A DNA stretch of 13,264 nucleotides. Source: JBECKQ01 sp040235375 (GTDB taxonomy: Bacteria; Planctomycetota; Phycisphaerae; UBA1845). A model generated the notes under the pieces. The model was not told where the DNA came from. It did no database searches and was given only the letters and a program-made list of their open reading frames with translations. Shown here one piece after another: positions 13,142-13,264 of the stretch (its first letter is position 1; each line of letters starts with the position of its first letter). Both the position numbers and the translations under genes were made by a program. The stretch spans positions 1 through 13,264 of the forward strand of contig JBECKQ010000005.1 in assembly GCA_040235375.1 (NCBI GenBank). Reading direction: 5' to 3'.

Positions 13142-13264
13142 CCCGGATTTCTCACCGGGTTCGTCGCGAGTCGGCGTAAGGGGCGGTGGATGCAAGGCGT
13201 GCGACCGAGGCCGCCGGAGGCGACCTTGGACAGGTCGTCGAGGAGGCCGACCGAGCACAACGCA
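13142..13264. repeat. structured non-coding tail, probable edge of a dispersed repeat
   Basis: No gene. Immediately after the ClC stop is a hairpin CCCGG (13142-13146), 8-nt loop, CCGGG (13155-13159), without a T-run. Further on are a hairpin CGACCT (13221-13226)/AGGTCG (13232-13237) with a 5-nt loop and two direct copies of CGACCGAG (13202-13209 and 13248-13255). The pattern resembles the left half of a GC-rich palindromic element cut off by the window end. That identity is inference; the stems are directly visible. Confidence 0.4.

Noticed and set aside
13142..13264. Tail considered as an integron attC site or tRNA-like gene
   Set aside because: No attC core boxes, integrase context, anticodon arm or acceptor stem could be laid out; only isolated short stems.

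Overview
This is a GC-rich (by eye roughly 60-65%, not computed) bacterial chromosomal window with dense, ordinary coding. A Planctomycetota origin is my best inference. It rests on an N-terminal MJ0042-type zinc-ribbon protein of unknown function, a membrane protein with putative Ig-like (He_PIG) repeats, a short REP-associated (IS200-like) Y1 transposase and the lineage-specific look of the Dus protein. No rRNA or tRNA gene was seen to anchor the taxonomy.

Layout. 63-683 (+) is a TetR-type repressor, convergent with a tRNA-dihydrouridine synthase at 696-1742 (-). Positions 1852-2674 hold a compact mobile unit: a 150-residue HUH/Y1 transposase (2093-2545, +) flanked by two inverted copies of a three-hairpin cluster. 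Next come cytidylate kinase (2910-3602, -), apparently on a leaderless transcript, and a divergent zinc-ribbon protein (3914-5068, +) behind a near-consensus promoter. The convergent gap 5069-5340 carries a 21-bp inverted repeat. A PiT phosphate permease (5341-7014, -) lies downstream of its usual DUF47/PhoU-like partner (7082-7759, -). Divergent from these, a likely operon of three (+) genes follows: a multi-pass He_PIG membrane protein (8097-9497), an organophosphate:phosphate antiporter-family MFS protein (9499-10959) and a ClC anion channel/antiporter with CBS and RCK_C regulatory domains (11012-13141). The last 123 bases are non-coding, structured and probably the cut end of a dispersed repeat.

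How the parts fit. The right two thirds is a transport region with a phosphate theme: PiT plus DUF47 on one strand and an OPA-family antiporter on the other share an intergenic region with promoters facing both ways. The ClC protein could balance charge or pH, but that is inference. TetR, Dus, Cmk and the zinc-ribbon protein show no obvious functional link to one another.

The most unusual item is the transposase unit. Its two hairpin clusters keep the same order, a matching 42-nt central hairpin with a conserved 3x3 internal loop, nearly identical spacers and at least three compensatory base-pair changes. That points to selection on folded DNA (or RNA), as expected for REP/RAYT systems, but with a three-hairpin architecture. 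The ClC protein also stands out because two of its three canonical anion-pathway motifs are altered.
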